Assembly: GCA_910578585.1 (NCBI GenBank)
Contig: CAJTRG010000003.1
Location: 62,001 to 126,000, forward strand
DNA: 64,000 nt
From: an uncultured Mailhella sp.
Lineage (GTDB): Bacteria; Desulfobacterota; Desulfovibrionia; Desulfovibrionales; Desulfovibrionaceae
Direction: 5' to 3'
Shown: one piece after another, positions 7,586-15,432 of the stretch
Numbering within the stretch: the stretch's first letter is position 1
Layout: each line of letters starts with the position of its first letter
The notes under the pieces: model-generated
Databases searched by the model: none
The model's input: the letters and a program-made list of their open reading frames with translations, nothing else
What the model was told of the DNA's origin: nothing
Program-made: the position numbers and the translations under genes

Positions 7586-8257
7586 GTGGAAACCATAAAA
7601 ACTATTATTATCAACCTTCCCTATATTCTTGAGGGTACTTATATTACTGTTTTGCTTGTTGTTGGGGCGCTGAGCCTTGGTTTTTGCCTTGGCGTGCCCT
7701 TAGCCATTATGCAGGTCTATGGCAACAGCGTTATTCGCCGCATGGTGGGGGTATATGTATGGTTTTTCCGTGGTATTCCTATTTTATTGCTGCTTTTCCT
7801 TTTCTATTTTGGCTTATTCAATGTTATTGGCCTCAATTTAGATGCCTTGACCGCGTCCGGGCTGGTGCTGGGGCTGGCAAGTTCTGCCTATCAATCACAA
7901 ATTTTCCGCGGTTCCATTCAGTCTCTTCCTCTGGGACAATTCAAGGCTGGATCTGCTCTTGGCATGACCAACGCACAAATCATCAAAAATATTATTCTTC
8001 CTCAGGCTCTGCGCCTTTCCATTCCCGGCTGGTCAAACGAATTTTCTATTTTACTTAAGGACTCTGCCCTTTGTTTTGCAGTCGGAGCATCAGAAATTAT
8101 GGCAAGAGCCCATTTTGTTGCTTCTCGAACCTATGAATATTTGCCTCTTTATATTACAGCAGGCTTTTTATATTTTCTTATTACGCTTGCGGGGATACGG
8201 ATTTTGCGCCATGTGGAACGTAAATTTGCTATTCCCGGCTATACGCTTTCCGTATAA
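7586..8257 (+). CDS. Amino acid ABC transporter permease (HisM/GlnP type), first of two
   Basis: This 223-residue inner-membrane protein has about five TM segments. The EAA-loop that contacts the ATPase is around residues 118-150 (GSALGMTNAQIIKNIILPQALRLSIP). The GTG at 7586 is used; the SD is weak and no better-placed ATG precedes the first TM helix. The FRGIPILLLLF motif typical of His/Glu/Gln-type permeases is present. It pairs with the second permease at 9046 to form a heterodimeric channel, with the shared ATPase gene between them. Confidence 0.9.
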   Translation: METIKTIIINLPYILEGTYITVLLVVGALSLGFCLGVPLAIMQVYGNSVIRRMVGVYVWFFRGIPILLLLFLFYFGLFNVIGLNLDALTASGLVLGLASSAYQSQIFRGSIQSLPLGQFKAGSALGMTNAQIIKNIILPQALRLSIPGWSNEFSILLKDSALCFAVGASEIMARAHFVASRTYEYLPLYITAGFLYFLITLAGIRILRHVERKFAIPGYTLSV

Positions 8258-8281
8258 TTTCCGTATTATTAAGGACAAACC

Positions 8282-9043
8282 ATGACAACTCTTTTAAGTG
8301 CTAAAAATATTTCACTCACCCTGGGAAACAGAAAAATTTTAGATAATGTTTCCCTTGATATACATGCCGGCGAACTCAAAGTTCTGATTGGGCCTTCCGG
8401 CGCGGGCAAAAGTACACTTTTGCAGTGTATCAATTACCTTATTCCGCCGGATGAAGGTGAAATTTATCTTGAAGGCAAGAAAATCAACGGTCAAAGCAAT
8501 GCTGAACTTTGCCGCCTGCGCCAAAATGTGGGCATGATTTTCCAGGACTTCAATTTGTTTGACCACTTGACTGCCCTTGATAATATTTGTTTGGCTCTTG
8601 TCAAAGTCCATAAACTTTCCAAAGCGGAAGCCCAAAAACGTGCCAGAAAAGAACTCGAACGCGTTGGACTTGCCAACCGTGCGGGTCTCTATCCTGCTCA
8701 GCTTTCCGGCGGACAAAAGCAGCGTGTTGCCATTGCAAGGGCGCTTGCCATGGATCCAAAAATCCTTCTGCTGGATGAACCAACCTCTGCCCTCGACCCT
8801 GAACTTGTGGGCGAAGTTATGAGCGTTATTCAAGACCTTGCTCATGGCGGCATGCCCATGATTATGGCAACCCACCAAATGGATTTTGTGCGTTCCCTTG
8901 CCACCGAAGTTTTATTCATGGAACATGGCGTTATTATTGAAAAAGACACACCAAAAGTTCTGCTTGCAGAAGGAGCGAAAACCCGTACCCTTGATTTTTG
9001 CTCCAAACTTCATATCATTACCAATTCAAGTAATGAGGAATAG
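8282..9043 (+). CDS. Amino acid ABC transporter ATP-binding protein
   Basis: This is a 253-residue cytoplasmic ATPase subunit. Walker A GPSGAGKST lies at 37-45, the Q-loop at IFQDFNLFDHLT, the signature LSGGQKQR near 141, Walker B ILLLDEPTSALDP near 161-173, and the H-loop at MATHQMDFVR. It is a GlnQ/HisP-type single ABC domain with no C-terminal regulatory extension. It starts 24 bp after permease 1 and is 2 bp from permease 2, so the four genes form one operon (binding protein, permease, ATPase, permease). Confidence 0.95.
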   Translation: MTTLLSAKNISLTLGNRKILDNVSLDIHAGELKVLIGPSGAGKSTLLQCINYLIPPDEGEIYLEGKKINGQSNAELCRLRQNVGMIFQDFNLFDHLTALDNICLALVKVHKLSKAEAQKRARKELERVGLANRAGLYPAQLSGGQKQRVAIARALAMDPKILLLDEPTSALDPELVGEVMSVIQDLAHGGMPMIMATHQMDFVRSLATEVLFMEHGVIIEKDTPKVLLAEGAKTRTLDFCSKLHIITNSSNEE

Positions 9044-9045
9044 CC

Positions 9046-9735
9046 ATGGAATTTACTGACTTAGCATTTTATTTAGAACGTGTAATCCCTAAATTAAATA
9101 AAGGACTTATTGAAAGTCTGTGGCTGATTATTCCTGCCGCGCTTGTGGGTGGTGCTTTAGGCATTTTTATGGGCGTTCTGCGTGTTTTTGGGACAAAATG
9201 GATCAAGAAAATTGCTGATACCTTTGTTGCCATTATCCGCGGCGTGCCGCTGACCATTCAGCTTATGATTTTATATTTTGGTTTGCCGTATCTGCCTCTT
9301 GTCAGAATATATTTAGATCCCTATCAGGCAGCGCTCTTAGGCTTTATTTTCTGCACCGGCGCTTATCAGTCTGAATATATCCGCGGAGCTCTTCTTTCCA
9401 TAAAACAGGGACAAATCAAAGCAGGCCAAGCTCTTGGCATGACAAAGTTTCAAATTATCTGGTCAATTATCATTCCGCAAGCCTTTCGCAAAGCCATTCC
9501 CGGCTGCGGCAATGAAATAATTTACCTCATCAAATACAGCTCCCTTGCCTATATTGTCACCCACATTGAATTGACAGGCGAAGCAAAAATTCTTGTTTCA
9601 AGAACCTTCAGACCAACAGAAATTTATTTGATAGCCGGCTGTTATTATTTATTTTTAGTCACTTTGGCAACATGGTTACTTCATGCACTGGAGCGCAAGC
9701 TCTATATACCTGGCTTTGGTAAAGCCAACTCCTAA
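9046..9735 (+). CDS. Amino acid ABC transporter permease, second of two
   Basis: This 229-residue integral membrane protein is homologous to the permease at 7586, with IIRGVPLTIQLMILYFGLPY and the EAA loop GQALGMTKFQIIWSIIIPQAFRKAIPG. It starts 2 bp after the ATPase stop, implying translational coupling. It ends 5 bp before lepA, so read-through into lepA is likely unless a promoter lies inside this gene. Having two different permeases indicates a heterodimer. Confidence 0.9.
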   Translation: MEFTDLAFYLERVIPKLNKGLIESLWLIIPAALVGGALGIFMGVLRVFGTKWIKKIADTFVAIIRGVPLTIQLMILYFGLPYLPLVRIYLDPYQAALLGFIFCTGAYQSEYIRGALLSIKQGQIKAGQALGMTKFQIIWSIIIPQAFRKAIPGCGNEIIYLIKYSSLAYIVTHIELTGEAKILVSRTFRPTEIYLIAGCYYLFLVTLATWLLHALERKLYIPGFGKANS

Positions 9736-9740
9736 AACCT

Positions 9741-11555
9741 ATGGCAAATTCAAATTTAGATCATATCAGAAACTTCTCTATTATTGCCCACATTGACCAC
9801 GGCAAATCCACCCTGGCAGACAGAATTTTAGAATTTACCAACCTCGTCAGCGACCGTGAAAAGAAGGATCAATACCTTGATAATATGGACATCGAACGGG
9901 AACGCGGCATTACCATTAAAGCCCAGACTGTTCGTATTCCTTATACCGATAAACACGGTAAAGAATATATTCTCAACCTCATTGACACTCCCGGACACGT
10001 TGACTTTAACTACGAAGTATCCCGCTCTCTTGCCGCTTGTGACGGTGCTTTGCTGGTGGTTGACGCAACACAGGGAGTTGAAGCCCAAACGCTTGCCAAC
10101 GTTTACCTTGCCCTTGACCACAATCACGAAATTGTGCCTGTGCTCAATAAAATTGATTTGCCAAGCGCTGATGTGGAACGGGTTGCCCATGAAATTGAAG
10201 AAAGCATCGGGCTTGACTGTACGGACGCTGTGCCGGTTTCTGCTAAAACCGGACTCAATATTGATAAAGTATTGGAAGCCATTGTGGAGCGTCTGCCTGC
10301 GCCAAAAGGTGATCTGGACGCACCATTAAAAGCCCTTATTTTTGACTCCTGGTATGATTCCTATCAGGGCGTTGTTGTTCTTTTCAGGATTTTTGACGGC
10401 AAAATCAAAAAAGGCGATATGATTCGCCTCATGGCAACAGGCAAAGAATACGAAGTTATCCGACTTGGGGTTTTCTCACCAACAGCCCGTGACTTGAAAG
10501 AACTGGGTGCCGGCGAAGTAGGCTTTTTATGCGGCAATATCAAGGAACTTGGTGATGCGCGCGTGGGTGATACCATTACCCTCGCTAGCAATCCTGCCAA
10601 AGAACCAGTTCCGGGCTTCAAAGAAGTGCAGTCTATGGTTTTCTGCGGACTTTATCCAACAGATTCAGCAGATTATGAAAACCTCAAAACAGCTCTTGAA
10701 AAATTGCAGCTCAACGATGCTGCCTTTAGTTTTGAACCGGAAACTTCTCAGGCTCTGGGTTTTGGTTTCCGCTGCGGTTTTCTTGGGCTTCTGCACATGG
10801 AAATTATTCAGGAACGCCTTGAACGGGAATTTCAGGTGGAACTTATTGCCACTGCTCCTTCTGTTATTTACAAAGTGCTCACCACAGACGGAAAGGAATT
10901 ATCCATTGACAACCCTTCTAAACTTCCTGATGCCGGCAAAATTGAAGTACTGTATGAACCATATGTTAAAATGGATATTCACGTTCCTCAGGAATATGTG
11001 GGCAATGTATTCAAACTCTGCGAGGAAAAACGCGGTATCCAAAAGAATATGGGTTATTTGACTTCTTCACGGGTTATTATCACCTATGAACTGCCTTTTG
11101 CGGAAATTGTCTATGATTTCTTTGACCGTCTCAAATCCGGCACAAAGGGCTATGCTTCCATGGACTATGAGCCCATTGATTATCGTGCTTCCAATCTCGT
11201 CAAGCTGGATATTATGCTCAACGGCGATCCTGTCGACGCGCTCGCTGTTATTGTACACAAGGATAAAGCCTATTATTACGGCAGAAATTTAGCCTTGAAG
11301 CTCAAACGCACCATTCCGCGCCAGCTCTTTGAAGTTGCCATTCAGGCTGCTATCGGACAAAAAATTATTGCCCGTGAAACTGTTTCCGCTTTCCGCAAAA
11401 ACGTAACCGCAAAGTGTTACGGCGGTGACATTACCCGTAAGCGTAAACTTCTTGAAAAGCAAAAAGAAGGTAAAAAACGCATGAAACGCATGGGCAATGT
11501 GGAACTTCCGCAGGAAGCATTTTTAGCAGCCCTGTCTGTGGATGATGAAAATTAA
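9741..11555 (+). CDS. lepA: Elongation factor 4 (LepA) GTPase
   Basis: At 604 residues this is the typical LepA length. It is a ribosome-associated translational GTPase implicated in back-translocation/30S biogenesis. G1 AHIDHGKST, G2 RERGITIKAQ, G3 DTPGHVDFNYE with the catalytic His, and G4 NKIDLP are all present. EF-G-like domains II-V and the unique LepA C-terminal domain (about 490-604, including KRKLLEKQKEGKKRMK) follow. The gene begins 5 bp after the transporter permease. No terminator is visible after the stop. Confidence 0.97.
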   Translation: MANSNLDHIRNFSIIAHIDHGKSTLADRILEFTNLVSDREKKDQYLDNMDIERERGITIKAQTVRIPYTDKHGKEYILNLIDTPGHVDFNYEVSRSLAACDGALLVVDATQGVEAQTLANVYLALDHNHEIVPVLNKIDLPSADVERVAHEIEESIGLDCTDAVPVSAKTGLNIDKVLEAIVERLPAPKGDLDAPLKALIFDSWYDSYQGVVVLFRIFDGKIKKGDMIRLMATGKEYEVIRLGVFSPTARDLKELGAGEVGFLCGNIKELGDARVGDTITLASNPAKEPVPGFKEVQSMVFCGLYPTDSADYENLKTALEKLQLNDAAFSFEPETSQALGFGFRCGFLGLLHMEIIQERLEREFQVELIATAPSVIYKVLTTDGKELSIDNPSKLPDAGKIEVLYEPYVKMDIHVPQEYVGNVFKLCEEKRGIQKNMGYLTSSRVIITYELPFAEIVYDFFDRLKSGTKGYASMDYEPIDYRASNLVKLDIMLNGDPVDALAVIVHKDKAYYYGRNLALKLKRTIPRQLFEVAIQAAIGQKIIARETVSAFRKNVTAKCYGGDITRKRKLLEKQKEGKKRMKRMGNVELPQEAFLAALSVDDEN

Positions 11556-11677
11556 TCAACAAAAGTCTTATTTATGCCATTTGATAATACTTTTGAACAG
11601 GAATTAAAAAACTATCTTCAAACAAACTACACGTTTTATACTGTATTCTCAAAAATATATCGTTTTGGAGAAATACT

Positions 11678-12298
11678 ATGCTTACTTATGCTGTCATATT
11701 TATTATTGTTGGCTTCTTTTTAGGGATAATTGTAAAACCCAAACCTGCCGTTCGGCTGTGTTTATACTTTAGTATTGGCTGGGCTTTTGTTCAGGGCTTT
11801 TGGGCAATTGCAACCTTTTTTGAATTAATATTCGGTATGTTTTTGGCTGCCAGCTTTATTGGAAAAATGAGAAACCTTGAAGAAAAAGAAACTTCTTCCA
11901 ATCTTCCCAAGTCAATACCTCCAGAGCTGGTAATACCAGAATATGAAGAAACATATCCTCCTCAAAAAGATACCGGCAAAGAAAATGGAACTGCCTATAA
12001 TAATGATAAAAACGAAAACTATAAAAAATACGAAGATTATACTTTAGAAAATTTCAGCTATGAAAATTTTTTAGAAGATGCTGTTCCTGTTGAGAATTTA
12101 TCCAAAAGCAAAAAATTCATGGAATTACTTAACTATATCCTTTTTATTGAAGTAATAAGAAATATCCCGAATGCAAAAGAACGTATAACAGAAATAGATG
12201 ATTGCTTTGATTTGCTCTCACGCATAAGTCAATTATCAAATTTATCTTTTAACCAACTGTTATCTCCAGAAAAAAAATACATTAAAGGAATATATTGA
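11678..12298 (+). CDS. Fragment 1: membrane-anchored N-terminal part of the broken gene
   Basis: 206 residues with SD GGAG about 8 nt before the ATG. Two hydrophobic helices are followed by a Pro/Glu/Lys/Tyr-rich linker with repeated Tyr-Glu-Asn motifs (YKKYEDY, ENFSYENF). It terminates 19 bp after an eight-A run, where the long frame moves to +1. Confidence 0.6.
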   Translation: MLTYAVIFIIVGFFLGIIVKPKPAVRLCLYFSIGWAFVQGFWAIATFFELIFGMFLAASFIGKMRNLEEKETSSNLPKSIPPELVIPEYEETYPPQKDTGKENGTAYNNDKNENYKKYEDYTLENFSYENFLEDAVPVENLSKSKKFMELLNYILFIEVIRNIPNAKERITEIDDCFDLLSRISQLSNLSFNQLLSPEKKYIKGIY

Positions 12299-12386
12299 AG
12301 AATTAAGCAAACTCCCTAAAAATAAACTTGCAGTCAAAAATGCAATTAGTGAAGATTTCACACAGTTTACCAATAATCTACATAAC

Positions 12387-12791
12387 ATGTTATCACTCTT
12401 TTTAGATGATGGTTATACAATTTCTCATTTTATTTATAGTGAAGCAATTACTGTTTCTGAAGAAAGTGAAGAAGGGGAAATTTTTATTCAAACACACATA
12501 AAAGAAGATGAACTTGCTTCTTTAGACGATGAGCCAAGAGTAAAATATTATGAAGAAATTGAAGATTATTTTCATCTTATTCTTGAACAGATTACAGTTT
12601 TGGATACTCGCCATAAAGTTCAGTTTGCAGTTATCGGTTCTCTTATGCAGGAATTAGATTTTGGAATTTATCACGATGATTATGAAGAATACGGGAAGAG
12701 AACGAAAGCTATGAAGAAAATGAAAATTCTGATGAGCTGCCAGTTGAAGAAGATAAAGAAGTTTATGATTTTGCTTATGGTGATTATGTAA
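12387..12791 (+). CDS. Fragment 2: middle part of the broken gene
   Basis: First ATG in the second open frame; the frame itself is open from the A-run at 12270, so this ATG is probably internal. It is genuine up to about residue 102 (DDYEEYG). The last 32 residues are a basic, Lys/Met-rich out-of-frame tail caused by the missing base at 12693-12695. There is no credible SD. Confidence 0.4.
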   Translation: MLSLFLDDGYTISHFIYSEAITVSEESEEGEIFIQTHIKEDELASLDDEPRVKYYEEIEDYFHLILEQITVLDTRHKVQFAVIGSLMQELDFGIYHDDYEEYGKRTKAMKKMKILMSCQLKKIKKFMILLMVIM

Positions 12792-12814
12792 GAGGAAGAA
12801 AAGACCCTGAAAAC

Positions 12815-13495
12815 ATGTCAGAAGCAGAAAAATTCTTTGAATTACATTATTTATCCAATGTAATTTCACTTGCCAGAAATGACCATGAATTACAGGAAGG
12901 TATTCTTCAAAGCTCCATGAATATTGTAACAAATATAAAATCAGGAATAAAGGCCAATAATTTCAATAAAGTACTATACAGAATTTCAGACCTCACGCAT
13001 AAATCACTTCCAGAATTATTTGATAATGATGGTCACGGATTTATGAAATATCAAAAAGAAATCAATTCAGATCAAGCCATTAAAAAAGCTGTCACACAAC
13101 TGCTGAAAGAAAAAGGCGAAAAAGAGCTTGCTGACAAAATTGCTGAATTACTCAATCTGCATATTGAGAACCAATCAATCGCAAAAGAAGTTGTATTTCA
13201 AGAACTCGATGCGGCATCCTATGGAAATGATACTGCTCAGGAATTTGTCAATCAAAGTGCTTTTGCCCCAAAAGAATATAAAGGAGCAATGAACAACAAC
13301 TCTTGGAATGAAGATAGTCTTGTTTCGCAAATACAACTCTATTCTCGTACGTTTACCATGAAAATAGCCAATCTCAATACTATGCTCAATGTAAATTTAA
13401 TGATAGTTGATTACATCATGAAAGGTTGGAAACTGGGAAAATACGAAAAGCCAAACAACAGACTGTTTAATAAAATGGACGAAGCACCCTTTTAA
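12815..13495 (+). CDS. Fragment 3: C-terminal part of the broken gene
   Basis: 226 residues. The frame is open from about 12695, so the ATG at 12815 is likely internal. It is helical and soluble, with blocks such as KAVTQLLKEKGEKELADKIAELL that look like packed amphipathic helices. No catalytic motif or known domain is recognised. Confidence 0.55.
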   Translation: MSEAEKFFELHYLSNVISLARNDHELQEGILQSSMNIVTNIKSGIKANNFNKVLYRISDLTHKSLPELFDNDGHGFMKYQKEINSDQAIKKAVTQLLKEKGEKELADKIAELLNLHIENQSIAKEVVFQELDAASYGNDTAQEFVNQSAFAPKEYKGAMNNNSWNEDSLVSQIQLYSRTFTMKIANLNTMLNVNLMIVDYIMKGWKLGKYEKPNNRLFNKMDEAPF

Positions 13496-13523
13496 CAAAA
13501 ATTTAAAAAAATATTAAATTTTG

Positions 13524-13595
13524 CTTGCATTTTATTCAAAAAAATGCAAAAAATAACTTTCTCAACATTGTATGCGTACAATTTCTGTATGCAAG
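13524..13595 (+). promoter_or_regulatory. Possible structured leader of rpmI-rplT
   Basis: TTGCATTTT at 13525-13533 pairs with AAAATGCAA at 13541-13549, and TTGTA/TACAA at 13568-13581 forms a second small hairpin. CTTGCAT at 13524-13530 can alternatively pair with ATGCAAG at 13589-13595. Alternative pairings ahead of rpmI-rplT are reminiscent of L20-controlled leaders in other bacteria, but there is no direct match to a known leader. Confidence 0.3.
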
Positions 13596-13618
13596 AATTA
13601 AGGAAAGGAGAGAAACTC

Positions 13619-13816
13619 ATGCCTAAAATGAAAACGAGTCGCTCTGCCGCAAAGCGTTTCACCGTGACTGGCAGCGGTAAATTCCGCCGTCGTCGCCAAG
13701 GCTTACGTCACATTTTGACCAAGAAATGTGCAAAACGCCGTATGCTTTTAGGTCAAGGCGCAATTGTAGACAACACCAACGCAAAAGCTGTTCGTCGTCT
13801 TATGCCTTACGCATAA
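13619..13816 (+). CDS. rpmI: 50S ribosomal protein L35
   Basis: 65 residues, the usual size: MPKMKTSRSAAKRFTVTGSG, basic centre and KAVRRLMPYA end. The ATG at 13619 is chosen because AGGAAAGGAG lies immediately upstream and the protein starts at the conserved MPKMKT. An in-frame ATG at 13544 would add 25 unrelated residues. infC, normally directly upstream, is missing; the unknown frameshifted gene is there instead. Confidence 0.96.
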   Translation: MPKMKTSRSAAKRFTVTGSGKFRRRRQGLRHILTKKCAKRRMLLGQGAIVDNTNAKAVRRLMPYA

Positions 13817-13908
13817 TTGACGTTTGTTATTAATTTTTAAATCATATTTAAGCACTTCACTGGCTTATGCCGATCTCCGCCTCGTGAAGTTGATATTGGA
13901 GGTTTTCC

Positions 13909-14262
13909 ATGCGTGTAAAGAGAGGTCTTGCTAGTCATCGCAGACACAAGAAATATTTAGATTTAGCAAAAGGTTTCCGTGGCGGCCGCAGCCGTTTATA
14001 TCGTATTGCACGTGAAGCTGTTGAACGTTCATTAGTATATTCTTATCACGGACGTAAACTCCGCAAACGTGATTTCCGTAAACTTTGGATCATGCGTATC
14101 AACGCTGGTGCACGTTTGAACGGTCTTTCCTATTCACGTTTTATGCATGGCTTGGAACTTGCTGGTGTTGTTATCAACCGCAAAATGCTTGCCGATTTAG
14201 CTGTACGTGAAAAATCAGACTTTGCTGCTCTTGTGGAATTAGCGAAAGCTAAACTTGCTTAA
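13909..14262 (+). CDS. rplT: 50S ribosomal protein L20
   Basis: 117 residues, standard length. It is very basic and begins MRVKRGLASHRRHKK with a long N-terminal helix (KGFRGGRSRLYRIAREAVERS) that threads into 23S rRNA. The globular C-terminal domain has the SYSRFMHGLELAGVVINRKMLADLA motif. SD GGAGG lies 7 nt before the ATG. In the 92-bp gap from rpmI a stem ACTTCAC (13854) / GTGAAGT (13884) is present and could be part of L20 feedback control. A terminator/attenuator follows. Confidence 0.96.
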   Translation: MRVKRGLASHRRHKKYLDLAKGFRGGRSRLYRIAREAVERSLVYSYHGRKLRKRDFRKLWIMRINAGARLNGLSYSRFMHGLELAGVVINRKMLADLAVREKSDFAALVELAKAKLA

Positions 14263-14288
14263 TCTCCCACACTTATTGCAATGTTTTA

Positions 14289-14323
14289 GGTAGGGTAAGC
14301 TATCGCTTATTCTACCTTTTTTT
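14289..14323 (+). terminator. Terminator or attenuator between rplT and pheS
   Basis: GGTAGGGTAAGC / GCTTATTCTACC with loop TATC (G-T wobbles in the middle) followed by seven T's. It is 38 bp before pheS. No Phe-rich leader peptide was found upstream. Confidence 0.8.
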
Positions 14324-14360
14324 CATTTTTATCCCAAAAATTTATATACGAGAGTTTAGA

Positions 14361-15407
14361 ATGGATATTCAAAGTCAACTTGATAACCTCGCAAGTGAGT
14401 TAGAAAAAGCCCTGCAAAGCGTTGCTTCCCTGCAGGAACTTGAAGCACAACGAGTAAATTTCCTTGGCAGAAAAGGTCATTTGGCACAAATTATGTCACG
14501 TTTGCCGGAACTTGATCCTGCCGAGCGCCCTGCCTTTGGTCAGGCTGCCAATGCTGTCAAAAATAGACTGACAAACATGCTTGAAGAACGCAAGATTGCC
14601 ATGGAACAGGAAAAAGAAGCATCTTTGCTGGCAAATTTTGATGCAACCATCCCCGGCAGAAAGCCCTGGCAGGGTTCACTTCACCCCATTACCCGCGCCA
14701 TGCAGGAAGTAACGTCTGTGTTCCAAAATATGGGTTATCAAATTGTTAGTGGCCCTGAAGTTGATACAGATTTTCACTGCTTTGAAGCTCTCAATATGCC
14801 TCCCGAACACCCTGCCCGTGATATGCAGGATACCCTTTATATTCAAGATAAAGTGGTGCTTCGTACCCATACTTCCACCATGCAGATCCGCACCATGCTC
14901 AAAAATAAACCGCCTCTTGCCATCATTGCTCCCGGTAAAGTATACCGCCGTGACTCTGACCTTACTCACACTCCCATGTTCCACCAAATTGAAGGTCTGG
15001 TAGTTGATAAACATATCACCATGGCAGATTTGCGCGGAACGCTCACTGCCTTTTTGCAAACCGTTTTCGGCAAACAAACCAAAGTACGTTTTCGTCCAAG
15101 CTTCTTCCCCTTCACTGAGCCCAGTGTTGAAGTGGATATGAGCTGCACCCAATGCGGCGGCAAAGGCCATTTGGCTGACGGCAGCCCCTGCCGTATTTGC
15201 AAGACCACCGGCTGGCTGGAAATTTTAGGCGCCGGCATGGTTGACCCTGCTGTATTCCAATCAGTTGGCTATGATCCAAACGAAGTGACCGGCTTTGCCT
15301 TTGGACTTGGCGTTGAACGTATTGCCATGCTCAAATATGGCATTACTGATTTACGTATTAATTTTGAAAATGATATGAGATATTTATCCCAATTCACGGG
15401 TGCATAA
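14361..15407 (+). CDS. pheS: Phenylalanyl-tRNA synthetase alpha subunit
   Basis: This 348-residue class IIc synthetase catalytic subunit has an N-terminal coiled coil of about 90 residues that binds tRNA. The catalytic core follows, with motif 1 around NMGYQIVSGPEVDTD, motif 2 VYRRDSDLTHTPMFHQIEG, and motif 3 GFAFGLGVERIAMLKYGI. FRPSFFPFTEPSVEVD is the conserved substrate-pocket stretch. It also contains C-x2-C-type residues (CTQCGGKG, CRICKTTG) typical of PheS subsets. It forms an alpha2beta2 enzyme with PheT, whose gene begins 25 bp downstream. Confidence 0.97.
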   Translation: MDIQSQLDNLASELEKALQSVASLQELEAQRVNFLGRKGHLAQIMSRLPELDPAERPAFGQAANAVKNRLTNMLEERKIAMEQEKEASLLANFDATIPGRKPWQGSLHPITRAMQEVTSVFQNMGYQIVSGPEVDTDFHCFEALNMPPEHPARDMQDTLYIQDKVVLRTHTSTMQIRTMLKNKPPLAIIAPGKVYRRDSDLTHTPMFHQIEGLVVDKHITMADLRGTLTAFLQTVFGKQTKVRFRPSFFPFTEPSVEVDMSCTQCGGKGHLADGSPCRICKTTGWLEILGAGMVDPAVFQSVGYDPNEVTGFAFGLGVERIAMLKYGITDLRINFENDMRYLSQFTGA

Positions 15408-15432
15408 TCTCTTTTAATATAAGGAACTTAGT

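Larger units (their letters stand above)
11678..13495 (+). pseudogene. Unknown two-TM acidic protein, one gene interrupted by two frameshifts
   Basis: Three adjacent open frames read as one 605-residue protein if one A is removed from the eight-A run at 12270-12277 and one G is added to the GGG at 12693-12695. Across each junction the coding sequence continues without stops. After the A-run the alternate frame gives NTLKEYIEELSKLPKNKLA. After the G-run the third frame gives EENESYEENENSDELPVEED. The two shifts cancel, restoring the original frame. The N-terminus has two TM helices (about 4-20 and 27-60). The remainder is charged, Glu/Asp/Lys/Asn-rich and predicted helical. No known domain is recognised. 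Either it is a decayed gene or there are two homopolymer sequence errors. Confidence 0.7.

Noticed and set aside
11574..11723. 49-codon ORF (hydrophobic C-terminus) between lepA and the broken membrane-protein gene
   Set aside because: Weak SD, overlaps the well-supported start at 11678 in another frame, and its hydrophobicity comes from reading the TM-coding region of that gene out of frame.
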